Program-made: the position numbers and the translations under genes
The notes under the pieces: generated by a model
Databases searched by the model: none
The model's input: only the letters and a program-made list of their open reading frames with translations
Told to the model about the DNA's origin: nothing
Shown here: positions 27,933-36,405 of the stretch, in pieces
How the letters are laid out: each line of letters begins with the position of its first letter
Numbering within the stretch: the stretch's first letter is position 1
Origin: an uncultured Alteromonadaceae bacterium
Lineage (GTDB): Bacteria > Pseudomonadota > Gammaproteobacteria > Enterobacterales > Alteromonadaceae
Length of the DNA stretch: 64,000 bases
Reading direction: 5' to 3'
Assembly: GCA_947501935.1 (NCBI GenBank)
Contig: CANMXU010000003.1
Location: forward strand, 124,001 to 188,000

Positions 27933-29393
27933 TTATATGTTTTTAAGAACAGCGATCAAAAGCTGCCAGTATTGCTCAACACTTTCAATATTTACTTTTT
28001 CATCTGGCGAATGTGGAAACTTAATTGTTGGGCCAAATGACACCATGTCCCAATTAGGGTAGGCCGTTTTAAATAAACCACATTCTAAACCAGCATGAAT
28101 CACCATAATTTCAGGGGTTTTATTAAAGAGCTGATGATAAGTATCGCGCACAGTTTTCATTACGGCCGAGCTAGTGTCTGGTTTCCAACCCGGATACGCG
28201 CCAGAAAACTCAATGTTTGCACCCGCAAGTTCAAATACAGATTGTACCGAGGTTTGCGTTTCTAAACGGCCATCGTCATGTAAGCTGCGAATTAAAGTCA
28301 TGGCAACAAATTTATTACCTTTGCTGCGCATTACCCCTAAATTCAAAGAGCTTTCCACAATACCTTCAATATCATCACTCATCCGCATTACGCCGTTAGG
28401 GCAAGCATTAAGCGCTTTAAGAATGGTTTTTTGAGTATCTGCAGTCCACTGTTTATCAAAGGTTTCTGGTGAAATTAGCAACATCTCAATGTCTGTTTCA
28501 ATACCACTTAGGTTCGCTTGAATTGTCGCTAAATGTTCAGCTAAAGCCGCTTTTAATGGCGCTACTTGCTCATTGGGTACAACAAAGCTGGCATCAGCTT
28601 CACGAGGGATAGCATTGCGTAAACTGCCACCATTTAATTCGGTTAAGCAAATGCCAAATTGTTCACTGGCCATTAATAAAAAGCGTACTAATAATTTATT
28701 GGCATTGGCTCGACCGGTATGAATATCAACACCAGAGTGACCACCTTTAAGACCAGAAATAGATAAGTTAAATGCTTGGTAACCCTCTGCTACCGGTTCA
28801 TATTCCAATGAAAAAGTGGCTTGGCCGTCAATACCGCCAGCACAGCCCATGTAAACTTCACCTTCTTGTTCAGAGTCGGTGTTAATAAGAATTTCACCGT
28901 CTAACCAACCCGCTTCTAAACCGAATGCGCCGGTCATACCTGCTTCTTCATCTATGGTTACTAATACTTCTAATGGCCCATGTGCAATATCATCGCTGGC
29001 CAAAACAGCTAAAGCTGAACATAAACCAATGCCGTTATCGGCGCCTAAAGTGGTGCTTTGTGCAGTTACCCAATCACCATCACTTTCGGTAACAATATAA
29101 GGTTTAATTGGGTCAGTTAAAAAGTCATGATCAGTATCTGCATTTTTTTGCGGCACCATATCCATATGCGCTTGTAAAATTACGCCCGGACGACTTTCCA
29201 TACCTGCGGTTGCTGGCTTTTTAATAATTAGGTTGCCAACTTTGTCTTCTTTAACCGACAAACCTAGCTCTGTAGCCCACGACTGGATCCAGGCAGAAAT
29301 TTGCTGTTCATGTTTTGATGGATGCGGAATACTGCAAATTTTTTCAAATAATTGCCATAGCTTGCTTGGTGCAAGTTGAGATAGTGAGCTCAT
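27933..29393 (-). CDS. pepD: Aminoacyl-histidine dipeptidase (peptidase D)
   Basis: 486-aa M20-family zinc dipeptidase that hydrolyses Xaa-His dipeptides such as carnosine in the cytoplasm. The N-terminus LWQLFEKICSIPHPSKHEQQ, metal motif VILQAHMDMVPQK, TIDEEAGMTGAFGLEAGWL, INTDSEQEGEVYMGCAGG and the late VIHAGLECGLFKT are classic PepD blocks. Length is as expected for PepD. The start has GAGGAAAAG upstream. Apparently monocistronic. Confidence 0.95.
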   Translation of the reverse strand: MSSLSQLAPSKLWQLFEKICSIPHPSKHEQQISAWIQSWATELGLSVKEDKVGNLIIKKPATAGMESRPGVILQAHMDMVPQKNADTDHDFLTDPIKPYIVTESDGDWVTAQSTTLGADNGIGLCSALAVLASDDIAHGPLEVLVTIDEEAGMTGAFGLEAGWLDGEILINTDSEQEGEVYMGCAGGIDGQATFSLEYEPVAEGYQAFNLSISGLKGGHSGVDIHTGRANANKLLVRFLLMASEQFGICLTELNGGSLRNAIPREADASFVVPNEQVAPLKAALAEHLATIQANLSGIETDIEMLLISPETFDKQWTADTQKTILKALNACPNGVMRMSDDIEGIVESSLNLGVMRSKGNKFVAMTLIRSLHDDGRLETQTSVQSVFELAGANIEFSGAYPGWKPDTSSAVMKTVRDTYHQLFNKTPEIMVIHAGLECGLFKTAYPNWDMVSFGPTIKFPHSPDEKVNIESVEQYWQLLIAVLKNI

Positions 29394-29699
29394 GTCTTTT
29401 CCTCAAACTAAAATATATAGAAGGTTTAATGGCGTTATTAGAGATGGTTATGCGCCCTTTTACTATAACCATAGTGCTTTTTTACGATAGACGTATGTAA
29501 ATTTAGGTTTACTAGCAAGGTTTAAGCTTTGTGTAATTATAGAAGGGTTATAAAACGACTGCTGTGGCTTAAAGTTAGTAATAGCCAGATGAAGGCCATA
29601 TTAGGGCTAAAAATTAAATATTGGCGCTAACCTAATCAGCCCTTGATTAGATTAGCGAGTATTACGATAAAAAACGCGCCTAAGCAAACCGCGATTTTA
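29394..29699. other. Intergenic region downstream of the TPR-like gene
   Basis: 306 bp containing the hairpin at 29626-29656 and the pepD promoter. No other feature was recognised. Confidence 0.5.
29626..29656 (-). terminator. Long hairpin after the TPR-like gene
   Basis: GCTAACCTAATCA (29626-29638) pairs with TGATTAGATTAGC (29644-29656) over 13 bp with one mismatch and a 5-base loop. On the minus strand it is followed by an AT-rich stretch with TTTAATTTTTAG. Probable terminator for the gene ending at 29700. Confidence 0.6.
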
Positions 29700-30245
29700 T
29701 TAATTGTCTTGATATGGGCTTGCAGCATATGGATTTACTGGGCTGGCTTTAGTTTCCGTGCTGTGCTCAACTTCAGCATTAGCTTCAACTTTTGGGCTAG
29801 CTTCAACTGCTGGGCTAGTTTGAGCTACCGAGCGCTTTAATTCTTCCAACAAGTCATGAATTTCAGCTTTCAATTCTTTATCAACAATTTTATTACAGCT
29901 GATTTTAGCTTTTTCTAAATACTCAATAGCCCCTGTTTTATCGTCTAACTCAACTTTTAAAGCGGCAATGGAATAACCAATAGATGAGCAGAAGTCTTTA
30001 GAATTAATAGCTTCAGCTTTCTTTAGCGCTTGTTGGTAAATAGTTATCGCTAATGGTAAGTCATCAGTAAAATCGCCAAGCGTTTCCCACTGTACCGGAT
30101 GGTCTTTATCGGTATTTTCATGCTCTTGACAAAGTTGCTTTAACTCTAAATAAAAACCATCAAAGCGCTTTTGATTTTTTTGTTGAACAGCCGACAATAA
30201 GCTATCAGTAAGCGAAAGCACTCGCTTGTATATTTTAGTATTCAT
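29700..30245 (-). CDS. TPR-like helical protein, hypothetical
   Basis: 181-aa soluble protein. The central region forms tetratricopeptide-like helix pairs (DDLPLAITIYQQALKKAEAI, FCSSIGYSIAALKVELDDKT, GAIEYLEKAKISCNKIVDKE). The C-terminal 40 residues are low-complexity Ala/Pro/Glu/Val repeats (ASPAVEASPKVEANAEVE). No signal peptide. The function is unknown, with a protein-interaction role likely from the fold. It lies 138 bp beyond the PilZ gene at the end of the lateral flagellar locus on the same strand, with no sequence evidence that it belongs to it. Confidence 0.65.
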   Translation of the reverse strand: MNTKIYKRVLSLTDSLLSAVQQKNQKRFDGFYLELKQLCQEHENTDKDHPVQWETLGDFTDDLPLAITIYQQALKKAEAINSKDFCSSIGYSIAALKVELDDKTGAIEYLEKAKISCNKIVDKELKAEIHDLLEELKRSVAQTSPAVEASPKVEANAEVEHSTETKASPVNPYAASPYQDN

Positions 30246-30383
30246 TTAATCTGGCCTTATCAATAATTATGAAGAGCAATGCATAACTTATTATTATAAA
30301 GCTTTTATCAGAACTAAACAGAAACTTAACCACACAGACGCAACTTAAGACTAGTTAAGAATGCTTTTTATTGATCTACAAAG

Positions 30384-30836
30384 TTATTTTTCGCTAAATT
30401 GTGCTGCCAATTTTTTATCTTTCGGGCGATAAGCTTTTCGGCTGTAATTCTTTAAGAACGGCAATATTCTTTGATAAACCGACTTGCCCCAGCTAACACC
30501 GTAGAAAGTTAGATATTCATTTACCTGAAACTGGTGTTGTTTAGCACACTTTATCGTGGCGCCATTAGGCAGTTTAATGATGACAATTTCCGGTAGAGGC
30601 TTACTACTTATAAAACCGGCTCCGGCAAGGCTAATATCTTTAATAATGCCTTTGCCAATATATTGGTCGTAAAGAAATACCCGGCGGTAAAGCTTTATTG
30701 GTACGCCACGACTTTGAAAAACCAAAGGCACATTACTTGATTGAAATTGCCAACGTAAATACTTACGCTGCTTAGCATTAGTGCTAACGTCAACATTGTT
30801 TTCATTATTGCTATCAGCTTTTTTACTCGCCAACAT
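30384..30836 (-). CDS. PilZ-domain protein at the end of the laf motor operon
   Basis: 150-aa cytoplasmic protein with the two c-di-GMP contact motifs of PilZ domains: RxxxR as RKYLR (24-28) and DxSxxG as DISLAG (67-72), followed by a beta-barrel-like stretch (VIIKLPNGATIKCAKQHQF). Its ATG begins one base after the lafU stop codon, so it is almost certainly translated from the laf mRNA. By analogy with YcgR it may couple c-di-GMP to the LafTU stator or switch. The analogy is inference; there is no YcgR-type N-domain. Confidence 0.82.
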   Translation of the reverse strand: MLASKKADSNNENNVDVSTNAKQRKYLRWQFQSSNVPLVFQSRGVPIKLYRRVFLYDQYIGKGIIKDISLAGAGFISSKPLPEIVIIKLPNGATIKCAKQHQFQVNEYLTFYGVSWGKSVYQRILPFLKNYSRKAYRPKDKKLAAQFSEK

Positions 30837-30837
30837 A

Positions 30838-31842
30838 TTACTCCACCACTTGGTTTAACATCACCGCAGAGCGCATCATCGGTAGGTTTGCTTTGGCCTT
30901 AACGATAGCTTTGTTTATTTCATTTTTGGGTTGTTGCTGGCCAAATAATTCTGTTAAAGCCGTTTCAGCTTTTTCGGTTAACAGTAAAAGTTCAATGCGC
31001 CTATTACTGCTAGCTCTGGGCTGTTCTATATTTAGCAAAGCGGTGTCAGACATAGCAACTACCTGCGCCACTCTATTTTTTGGCATACCGCCAATTTCAA
31101 GCATTTGTCTGGCTTGTAAGGCCCGTTGACTAGACAGCTCCCAGTTGGTAAACGCGGCATTGTGAAATTGCGCGGCATCGGTATGGCCAGAAATCATTAA
31201 GCGATTATCGATGCGAGCAAATACCGGGGCTAATGAACGCAGTACGTCTTGAAAAAAGTAAGTCATTTCTGGGCTACCGCGTTTAAACATGCGGGTATTG
31301 TCGTTATCTTTGATGATAATACGCAAACCTTGCGGCACTATTTCCACTTCAATATTTTTGTGCGCGCCAACCGCGTCAGCTGCCGCTTTCATTTCTGACG
31401 CTAACAAGGCGAGCTCTTCAACCGTGGCTAATTGTCCTTTTAAGCGCGAGCTTAACTGAGGTTGGTCACTGTAGCCGTTTTCGCCTTTTTCATTGGCACT
31501 GCGCTGATTTAGTGAACGCGCGGTTTTATGGGATTTTCTTATCGCTTCAGGGTCTAAGCGGTTTTTGCTGTCGAGTACTGAAAAGTCTTGGCCAAAATCA
31601 ACCGGATGCGGGCTGTTGCTTAAATCAAAGGGGTTATTTTCACCGTCGAATACTGAATAGGTGCGTAGGTTTTCTGAAAACTGTTCACGCTCTTCAACAT
31701 TGGAAACGGCTAAAATCCAGAGCACCATAAAAAAGGCCATCATTGCTAAGGTGAAATCAGCAAATGCCACTTTCCATGCACCGGTAGATTTTGGTCTGCT
31801 ACGTCTTTGTTTATGACGCTTTACAATAATATTGCTGCTCAT
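30838..31842 (-). CDS. lafU: Lateral flagellar stator protein LafU (MotB)
   Basis: 334-aa stator subunit. A basic N-terminus (KRHKQRRSRPKSTGAWK) leads to one transmembrane helix with the ion-binding Asp (FADFTLAMMAFFMVLWILAV), a linker with the plug, and a C-terminal OmpA-like peptidoglycan-binding domain (MISGHTDAAQFHNAAFTNWE, LSSQRALQARQMLEIGG). Partner of LafT. Its ATG overlaps the lafT stop (TAATG). Family and context suggest a proton-driven lateral motor. Confidence 0.93.
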   Translation of the reverse strand: MSSNIIVKRHKQRRSRPKSTGAWKVAFADFTLAMMAFFMVLWILAVSNVEEREQFSENLRTYSVFDGENNPFDLSNSPHPVDFGQDFSVLDSKNRLDPEAIRKSHKTARSLNQRSANEKGENGYSDQPQLSSRLKGQLATVEELALLASEMKAAADAVGAHKNIEVEIVPQGLRIIIKDNDNTRMFKRGSPEMTYFFQDVLRSLAPVFARIDNRLMISGHTDAAQFHNAAFTNWELSSQRALQARQMLEIGGMPKNRVAQVVAMSDTALLNIEQPRASSNRRIELLLLTEKAETALTELFGQQQPKNEINKAIVKAKANLPMMRSAVMLNQVVE

Positions 31843-32699
31843 TAGGCTGCCTTCTTATTCAGCCATTCTTCCATTTCAACAAAGCTCGGCTTGGCGTCTT
31901 TATCAATCAGTTTTCGTCCGGCATCAACCGCCAAAAGTGGCGTTTTACCTGTGCTGTGTGAAACCAAAATAGACTTAATACATTCGAGCAAACTTATTTT
32001 TTTATCTACTCGGGTGGCCAAGGCATGGCTTAAGGGCTCAAAAATACAGTAACAAAGAAAAATACCAATAAAGGTGCCCACTAGCGCTGCGCCCACGTGT
32101 AAACCAATCGACAGCAAAGGTCCGTCAAGTTTTGACATGGTAATAATAATGCCCATAACCGCGGCTAAAATACCAAAGCCTGGCATAGCTTCACCTGTGG
32201 TATGCAACGCGCTTGACGGCTTAAGCATGTCTTCTTCTATCGCGGCAATTTCTTGCTCTAATAACGACTCAAGTTCGTGGGCTGAAATTTTTCCCATCGA
32301 CAACATTCTAAAATTGTCGGTAATAAAATTCATTAACACCAGATCAGAATGAACATGGCTGTACTGCAGAAAAAGTGAGCTTTCTTGCCAAAATTCAATA
32401 TGTTCATCAAGTGACTTCAAACCTTTTTGACGCACGCTTTCTAGCAAGGCATGCATTACACAAAGTAACTCTTGGGTGACTTCACTATGAGCTGGCTGGC
32501 TTTTAAATAACGCGGCCACTTGGCTTTTTATTGCTAATAACACCTGACTAGAATTGGCGATAACCATAGAGCCTAAACCTGCCCCAATAATAATCACTAA
32601 TTCAGCGGGTTGCCATAACGATAACAGTCTGCCATTGGCCATAACAAAACCGCCAAAAACACATAAAACTACAATTCCTAAGCCAATAAATTTCTGCAT
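31842..32699 (-). CDS. lafT: Lateral flagellar stator protein LafT (MotA)
   Basis: 285-aa inner-membrane protein with four predicted helices (GIVVLCVFGGFVMA; AELVIIIGAGLGSMVIA; GFGILAAVMGIIITMSK; VGAALVGTFIGIFLCYCIFEP) and a large cytoplasmic loop between helices 2 and 3 that contacts FliG. The conserved MotA block with GEAMPGFGILAAVMGI is intact. It lies 10 bp downstream of lafS. Confidence 0.94.
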   Translation of the reverse strand: MQKFIGLGIVVLCVFGGFVMANGRLLSLWQPAELVIIIGAGLGSMVIANSSQVLLAIKSQVAALFKSQPAHSEVTQELLCVMHALLESVRQKGLKSLDEHIEFWQESSLFLQYSHVHSDLVLMNFITDNFRMLSMGKISAHELESLLEQEIAAIEEDMLKPSSALHTTGEAMPGFGILAAVMGIIITMSKLDGPLLSIGLHVGAALVGTFIGIFLCYCIFEPLSHALATRVDKKISLLECIKSILVSHSTGKTPLLAVDAGRKLIDKDAKPSFVEMEEWLNKKAA

Positions 32700-32709
32700 A
32701 ATAATTTCC

Positions 32710-33486
32710 TTACAATAAATCAGCTAGCTGATCTTTTAATTGTTTCACCGCTAATTTATGCAGTTGACACACCCTTGATTCAGTAACGTCGAGCGTTAGG
32801 GCAATTTCTTTCATATTTAATTCGTATTGATAATATAAGGTCAGCAGTAATTGCTCGCGCTCGGGCAGGTTGCTTAACGCTTGCATCACACTTTGCTTAA
32901 GATCGGCGTAGCCCGAAGTACTGTCTGTTCCGTCAAAACTGCTGCCGTTTTCTAACATTTCGTCCATGCTGTACATTTCTTCAGCAACGCTGTCTAACTG
33001 CATTTCTAAGAGTTGGGCAATGGTAATAGCCATGTCTTGGGCAAGTTCAGCATTGGAAACGTCTCTACCAAGTTTTTTAGTGAGTTGCCGTCGATGTTGA
33101 TTAAGTTTATTGCCTTGCTGACGAGCTTGCCGAGGACGCCAGTCAAGCCGTCTTAATTCATCTAAAATCGCACCGCGCACTCTTTTAAAGGCGTATCCTT
33201 CAAAGCCGGCGTCAGGTTCACTACCGTAACGCCGAATGGCTTCAAGTAAGCCTAACGAACCTATTTGAATAAGATCTTCATAAGCATGAATAGTGCTTAA
33301 TTGGCTGCGTAAATGCGTTACTACGCGTTTGACTAAATATAAATATCGCAGCAGATATTTTTCTTCGTCTTTACCAGAAAAAGCAGACTGCTGCGCAGCA
33401 AAGTTTTGCTCATTATTGCCACTAGCGTCCTGATGATGCGGTTGCATTAATGCTTGAGGTTGAGTTACTGCAAGAGGTTGCGCCAC
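32710..33486 (-). CDS. lafS: Lateral flagellar sigma-28 factor LafS (FliA)
   Basis: 258-aa flagellar sigma factor. Region 2: LYLVKRVVTHLRSQLSTI, then YEDLIQIGSLGLLEAIRRY and GYAFKRVRGAILDELRRLDW. Region 3: KLNQHRRQLTKKLGRDV. Region 4: LPEREQLLLTLYYQYELNMK, then DVTESRVCQLHKLAVKQL. It starts at GTG with AGGAG upstream. It should direct late lateral genes; matching promoters are seen before lafA, flgM and fliM. The antagonist FlgM is encoded at 50.1 kb. Confidence 0.95.
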   Translation of the reverse strand: MAQPLAVTQPQALMQPHHQDASGNNEQNFAAQQSAFSGKDEEKYLLRYLYLVKRVVTHLRSQLSTIHAYEDLIQIGSLGLLEAIRRYGSEPDAGFEGYAFKRVRGAILDELRRLDWRPRQARQQGNKLNQHRRQLTKKLGRDVSNAELAQDMAITIAQLLEMQLDSVAEEMYSMDEMLENGSSFDGTDSTSGYADLKQSVMQALSNLPEREQLLLTLYYQYELNMKEIALTLDVTESRVCQLHKLAVKQLKDQLADLL

Positions 33487-33495
33487 ATCAAGCTC

Positions 33496-33999
33496 CTATT
33501 GGATCACGAGCTTGGTGATCAAAACATCGTCGATCACATCGGCGATATCATATTTAACTAATACTTCTTTTACCGAGCTATGTAGTTCAGTTTGCAATAA
33601 GGTTAAATTTTTCAAATAACCGCGCATTGCCTCAAAATCACGATGACTTAAGTTCTTCACAAAAGCATTTCTGATCACCGGCAGATAATGATTTAATTCC
33701 GCTAGTTTTTTATCACTAGAAGTCGCTAGCGATATTTCCAGCATCATGTAATAAATTACAGTGTCACTTTCTACGCTGATAACAAATTTTTCTAACGCTA
33801 AGTATTTCGGCGTTTCACTGACAATTATCCCAGGAGTACTTTCTGCTAATAAAAAAGCTTTAAGCTCTTTTTTGCCAAGCACCACGGCTCCGGCAATGAA
33901 AGCTAATGTGGCGACAACGGTGAGAAAAATAACCTTAGCACTGCCCTGTATATAGTACTTGCGATAAGTTATTGGGATAATTTTATTAGATGAATTCAA
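33496..33999 (-). CDS. lafF: Lateral flagellar protein LafF (FliL)
   Basis: 167-aa single-pass inner-membrane protein. The helix is VIFLTVVATLAFIAGAVVL. The periplasmic FliL domain follows (KYLALEKFVISVESDTVIYY, then HYLPVIRNAFVKNLSHRDFE). FliL proteins support the stator, especially in swarming. It starts at TTG, with AAGGAG 9 bases upstream. Located between lafE and lafS. Confidence 0.85.
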   Translation of the reverse strand: MNSSNKIIPITYRKYYIQGSAKVIFLTVVATLAFIAGAVVLGKKELKAFLLAESTPGIIVSETPKYLALEKFVISVESDTVIYYMMLEISLATSSDKKLAELNHYLPVIRNAFVKNLSHRDFEAMRGYLKNLTLLQTELHSSVKEVLVKYDIADVIDDVLITKLVIQ

Positions 34000-34014
34000 A
34001 CTCGGTAACTCCTT

Positions 34015-35184
34015 TTAAGCAAAGGTATTTAGCCAACTAAGCGGCGTAGATATCACTGATGGCTGGTGAAGACTTTCTTCGTTATTAGATAAAGCGACCT
34101 CTTCATCGCTTTCCTTTAATTGTTCCTCTAAAGAATCGTCAGAAACATTAACATCGACCCCACCACCAAACTGTTGCTCAAGGCCAGCACCAAGTCGGCC
34201 GCTGCTGTCGAGTAAGGCGTCTCTTACACCGTTATTATTGGCAACCAAGGTCACTGAAATGCGGTCGCCATCGGTTTTAATATTCACTTCTAGGCGACCA
34301 AGATCAGGTGGGTCTAAACGAATATTCACTTGTTTAATTTGTTGACTGGCTTGCATTTGAATACGGTCTTGTAAAACCGTGACTAATTGCTTCGACCAAT
34401 TTTGTTGCTGGGCTTCTAGTTTCACCGCTGACCATTCATAACGGCCGGCTTGGGTTTGCACACGGTCATTAAAACTTAAGTCAACCATGCCTGCGTCGGT
34501 ACGCATAATGGCTGCTTCTACTGATGACTTGCTCTGGCTAGTAGGGTTAACTTGCTCTGTGTTTGCCATTGCCTGCAAAGTTGATTGGGCTAATAACGCT
34601 TGCAACTGCGGCGCTTGGCTCTGATTCAAAGATTGGCTTGAATTTTGACTAATATACGAGCCTAATGCTCGGCTAACACCTTGACTGTTTTCAACAGCAG
34701 GCTTAGCCGCCAAGCTTTGTTGGGCTAATTGCGCAGCCGTTAACTGGGTATTTGGTAAACTTGTTCGTTTAGAAAGTGTTGACGATAGCGCTGCTATTTT
34801 TGCTTCACCTTGCGAATTTTGTCCAAACTGAGTTGAAGAAAAATCTGCAAAATAAGTAGCTACATTGGCTACGTTAACATTGTCAGCCGTGCCATTGCCT
34901 GCTTTGTCCGCAAGGTACGAATGTTCACTAATAGTGGTTTTAGTACTTAAAATATCAAGTGATAATTTAAGCTCCTTGAGCGCTTGTTCGGCAACATCTT
35001 GCTCACTAACTGTATTCGCGGTGGCATTATTTTCCAACGCAGATGCCACGTCGTGATAATCAGCACCGGCTGTTTGCTGACCTTCCATGGCGCTCTCTGC
35101 TTGAGCAGGTTTGTTGCTACTGGCTTTATCAGCCTTACTAGTCAACTGGCTAGCCGCTGGGCTAGCAACAGAATTAACAAGCAT
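34015..35184 (-). CDS. lafE: Lateral flagellar hook-length control protein LafE (FliK)
   Basis: 389-aa FliK-type ruler. The N-terminal two thirds are low-complexity Ser/Gln/Ala-rich. The conserved C-terminal Flg_hook domain is visible near residues 270-340 (WSKQLVTVLQDRIQMQASQQ, VNIRLDPPDLGRLEVNIKTD, ISVTLVANNNGVRDALLDS). It switches export from hook to filament subunits. Its ATG overlaps the lafD stop. A sigma-28-like sequence lies inside its 3' end. Confidence 0.9.
   Translation of the reverse strand: MLVNSVASPAASQLTSKADKASSNKPAQAESAMEGQQTAGADYHDVASALENNATANTVSEQDVAEQALKELKLSLDILSTKTTISEHSYLADKAGNGTADNVNVANVATYFADFSSTQFGQNSQGEAKIAALSSTLSKRTSLPNTQLTAAQLAQQSLAAKPAVENSQGVSRALGSYISQNSSQSLNQSQAPQLQALLAQSTLQAMANTEQVNPTSQSKSSVEAAIMRTDAGMVDLSFNDRVQTQAGRYEWSAVKLEAQQQNWSKQLVTVLQDRIQMQASQQIKQVNIRLDPPDLGRLEVNIKTDGDRISVTLVANNNGVRDALLDSSGRLGAGLEQQFGGGVDVNVSDDSLEEQLKESDEEVALSNNEESLHQPSVISTPLSWLNTFA
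34089..34120 (-). promoter_or_regulatory. Possible internal sigma-28 promoter in lafE
   Basis: Minus strand: ATTAAAGG, then GGTCGCTTTAT with the same 21-base phase as the lafA, flgM and fliM promoters. It points toward lafF-lafS-lafT-lafU. It lies within coding sequence, so chance is a real possibility. Confidence 0.3.
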
Positions 35185-35507
35185 TATCTTTGTACCCCTA
35201 CGCTTTGGTAGGCAAGCACTCCTTCCTTATTCTGCTGACTGTCATCCATCTTTTTTTTGATTTTCTCACTCATATGCTCACAGTTTTTTATTAGCACTTG
35301 ATGCGAGGCATACAAACTTCTTAATTCAGGTGCTAACAGCGCTAGAAGTTCGCCGTTTTTATTGATTTGTTCTAATAACTCGGTCAGACGATTATTAAGT
35401 TCAGTGACAGTACCCAGATGAAAGTTATCCCCCGACATTTGTAAGGCGGTATTTAACTGAGCGATTTTTTTTCGATAAACTGACAAGCAATAAATAGGTT
35501 TTTTCAT
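35184..35507 (-). CDS. lafD: Lateral flagellar protein LafD (FliT-like chaperone)
   Basis: 107-aa helical protein (ALQMSGDNFHLGTVTELNNR, LTELLEQINKNGELLALLAP). Size, all-helical character and position between lafC and lafE fit the FliT-type chaperone slot of lateral clusters. Sequence conservation in this family is low, so identification is mainly by position. It is the first gene of the lafDEFSTU-pilZ unit, preceded by a sigma-54-type promoter about 40 bp upstream. Confidence 0.7.
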   Translation of the reverse strand: MKKPIYCLSVYRKKIAQLNTALQMSGDNFHLGTVTELNNRLTELLEQINKNGELLALLAPELRSLYASHQVLIKNCEHMSEKIKKKMDDSQQNKEGVLAYQSVGVQR

Positions 35508-35546
35508 AACTGTTTTTTATAATTATGTTTCCGTAACCTGTTTATT

Positions 35547-35563
35547 TGCAAAGCCTAAGCCAA
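35547..35563 (-). promoter_or_regulatory. Sigma-54-type promoter of lafDEFSTU-pilZ
   Basis: Minus strand TTGGCTTAGGCTTTGCA: the GG and GC dinucleotides are exactly 10 bases apart and the -12 TTTGCA is perfect. It is about 40 bp upstream of lafD, in the right place for LafK-dependent transcription. Confidence 0.6.
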
Positions 35564-35776
35564 CAATAAAAACCAACTAAAACAGCAAGATATAAAGTAA
35601 GCGAGTAATAAAAGGAAACCCTACTTCCTCTTTGCGGAAGCAAATATTTTGCTCAAGGAAAGTCGCTATCATCCAAGAAGCTATATGGAGTAACCAGCAA
35701 AAAAAAGCTAAAAAAACAGTACCAACATGCTCTAAATGTAGTGATATGTAGTTTAAAAATAAGCGAGGGTATTACT

Positions 35777-35800
35777 AAAAAAAAGCACAATCCATGTGCT
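35777..35800 (-). terminator. Terminator after lafC
   Basis: Minus strand AGCACA, loop TGGAT, TGTGCT, then seven T residues. It separates lafBC from lafDEFSTU. Confidence 0.8.
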
Positions 35801-35894
35801 GGCAGAACGATAAGCCTAGAAGGAAATAAATGCGGGTAAAACAGTAAAAATAAAAAGGAATGCAGTCTTTGAAAACTGCTCTTTAGATATTAAA

Positions 35895-36287
35895 TTAGTT
35901 AGCTTTGCTACCAATTAATAACCAGCCTTCTCTTAAATCTTCCATTACATGAGTAATGCTAGCTAACTTGCTGGTGTTATTGTCGACGCTAGCCTGAAAC
36001 AAAGTTTGCGCGCAATATTCGTATAAATTATGCAGGTTGTCAGCAACTTGACCACCCTGTTGTAAATCTAAGGCTGAGTCTAAACCCGACAAAATATCGA
36101 TGCACTTGCTAATCGACTTACCTTTATGTTTAAAACGGTCAGCTTTCATATGGCCTTCCACCCGCGCCATTTCATCTAAAAAACCATCAATTAACATAAC
36201 TACTAATTTATGTGGATCGGCGGTAGCCGCTTGCGCTTGGGTATTGTTTTGTTGATAGGCTGCTAAGCCAACATCAAATTCCTGCAT
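35895..36287 (-). CDS. lafC: Lateral flagellin export chaperone LafC (FliS)
   Basis: 130-aa FliS-family chaperone that binds flagellin before export. Signature: LAAYQQNNTQAQAATADPHK, then LVVMLIDGFLDEMARVEGHM and LHNLYEYCAQTLFQASVDN. The frame is open to a TTG at 36347, but the ATG at 36287 is preceded by GGAG with 7-base spacing and gives the normal family length. It lies 118 bp downstream of lafB. Confidence 0.9.
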   Translation of the reverse strand: MQEFDVGLAAYQQNNTQAQAATADPHKLVVMLIDGFLDEMARVEGHMKADRFKHKGKSISKCIDILSGLDSALDLQQGGQVADNLHNLYEYCAQTLFQASVDNNTSKLASITHVMEDLREGWLLIGSKAN

Positions 36288-36405
36288 TTGGTTTCTCCAT
36301 GCCCCGACTTTAATTAAGTTTGAGGCTATTGCGGTAAGCTCGCTCAAGTTATTATTTTATATTGCCGTTAATAGCTAACTTCAGCTGTAAATTAATGTTT
36401 AAAGA

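Larger units (their letters stand above)
35508..35894. other. Intergenic region, lafC / lafD
   Basis: 387 bp without a gene. It holds a terminator for lafBC (35777-35800) and a sigma-54-type promoter for lafD (35547-35563). Nothing else was recognised. Confidence 0.6.
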
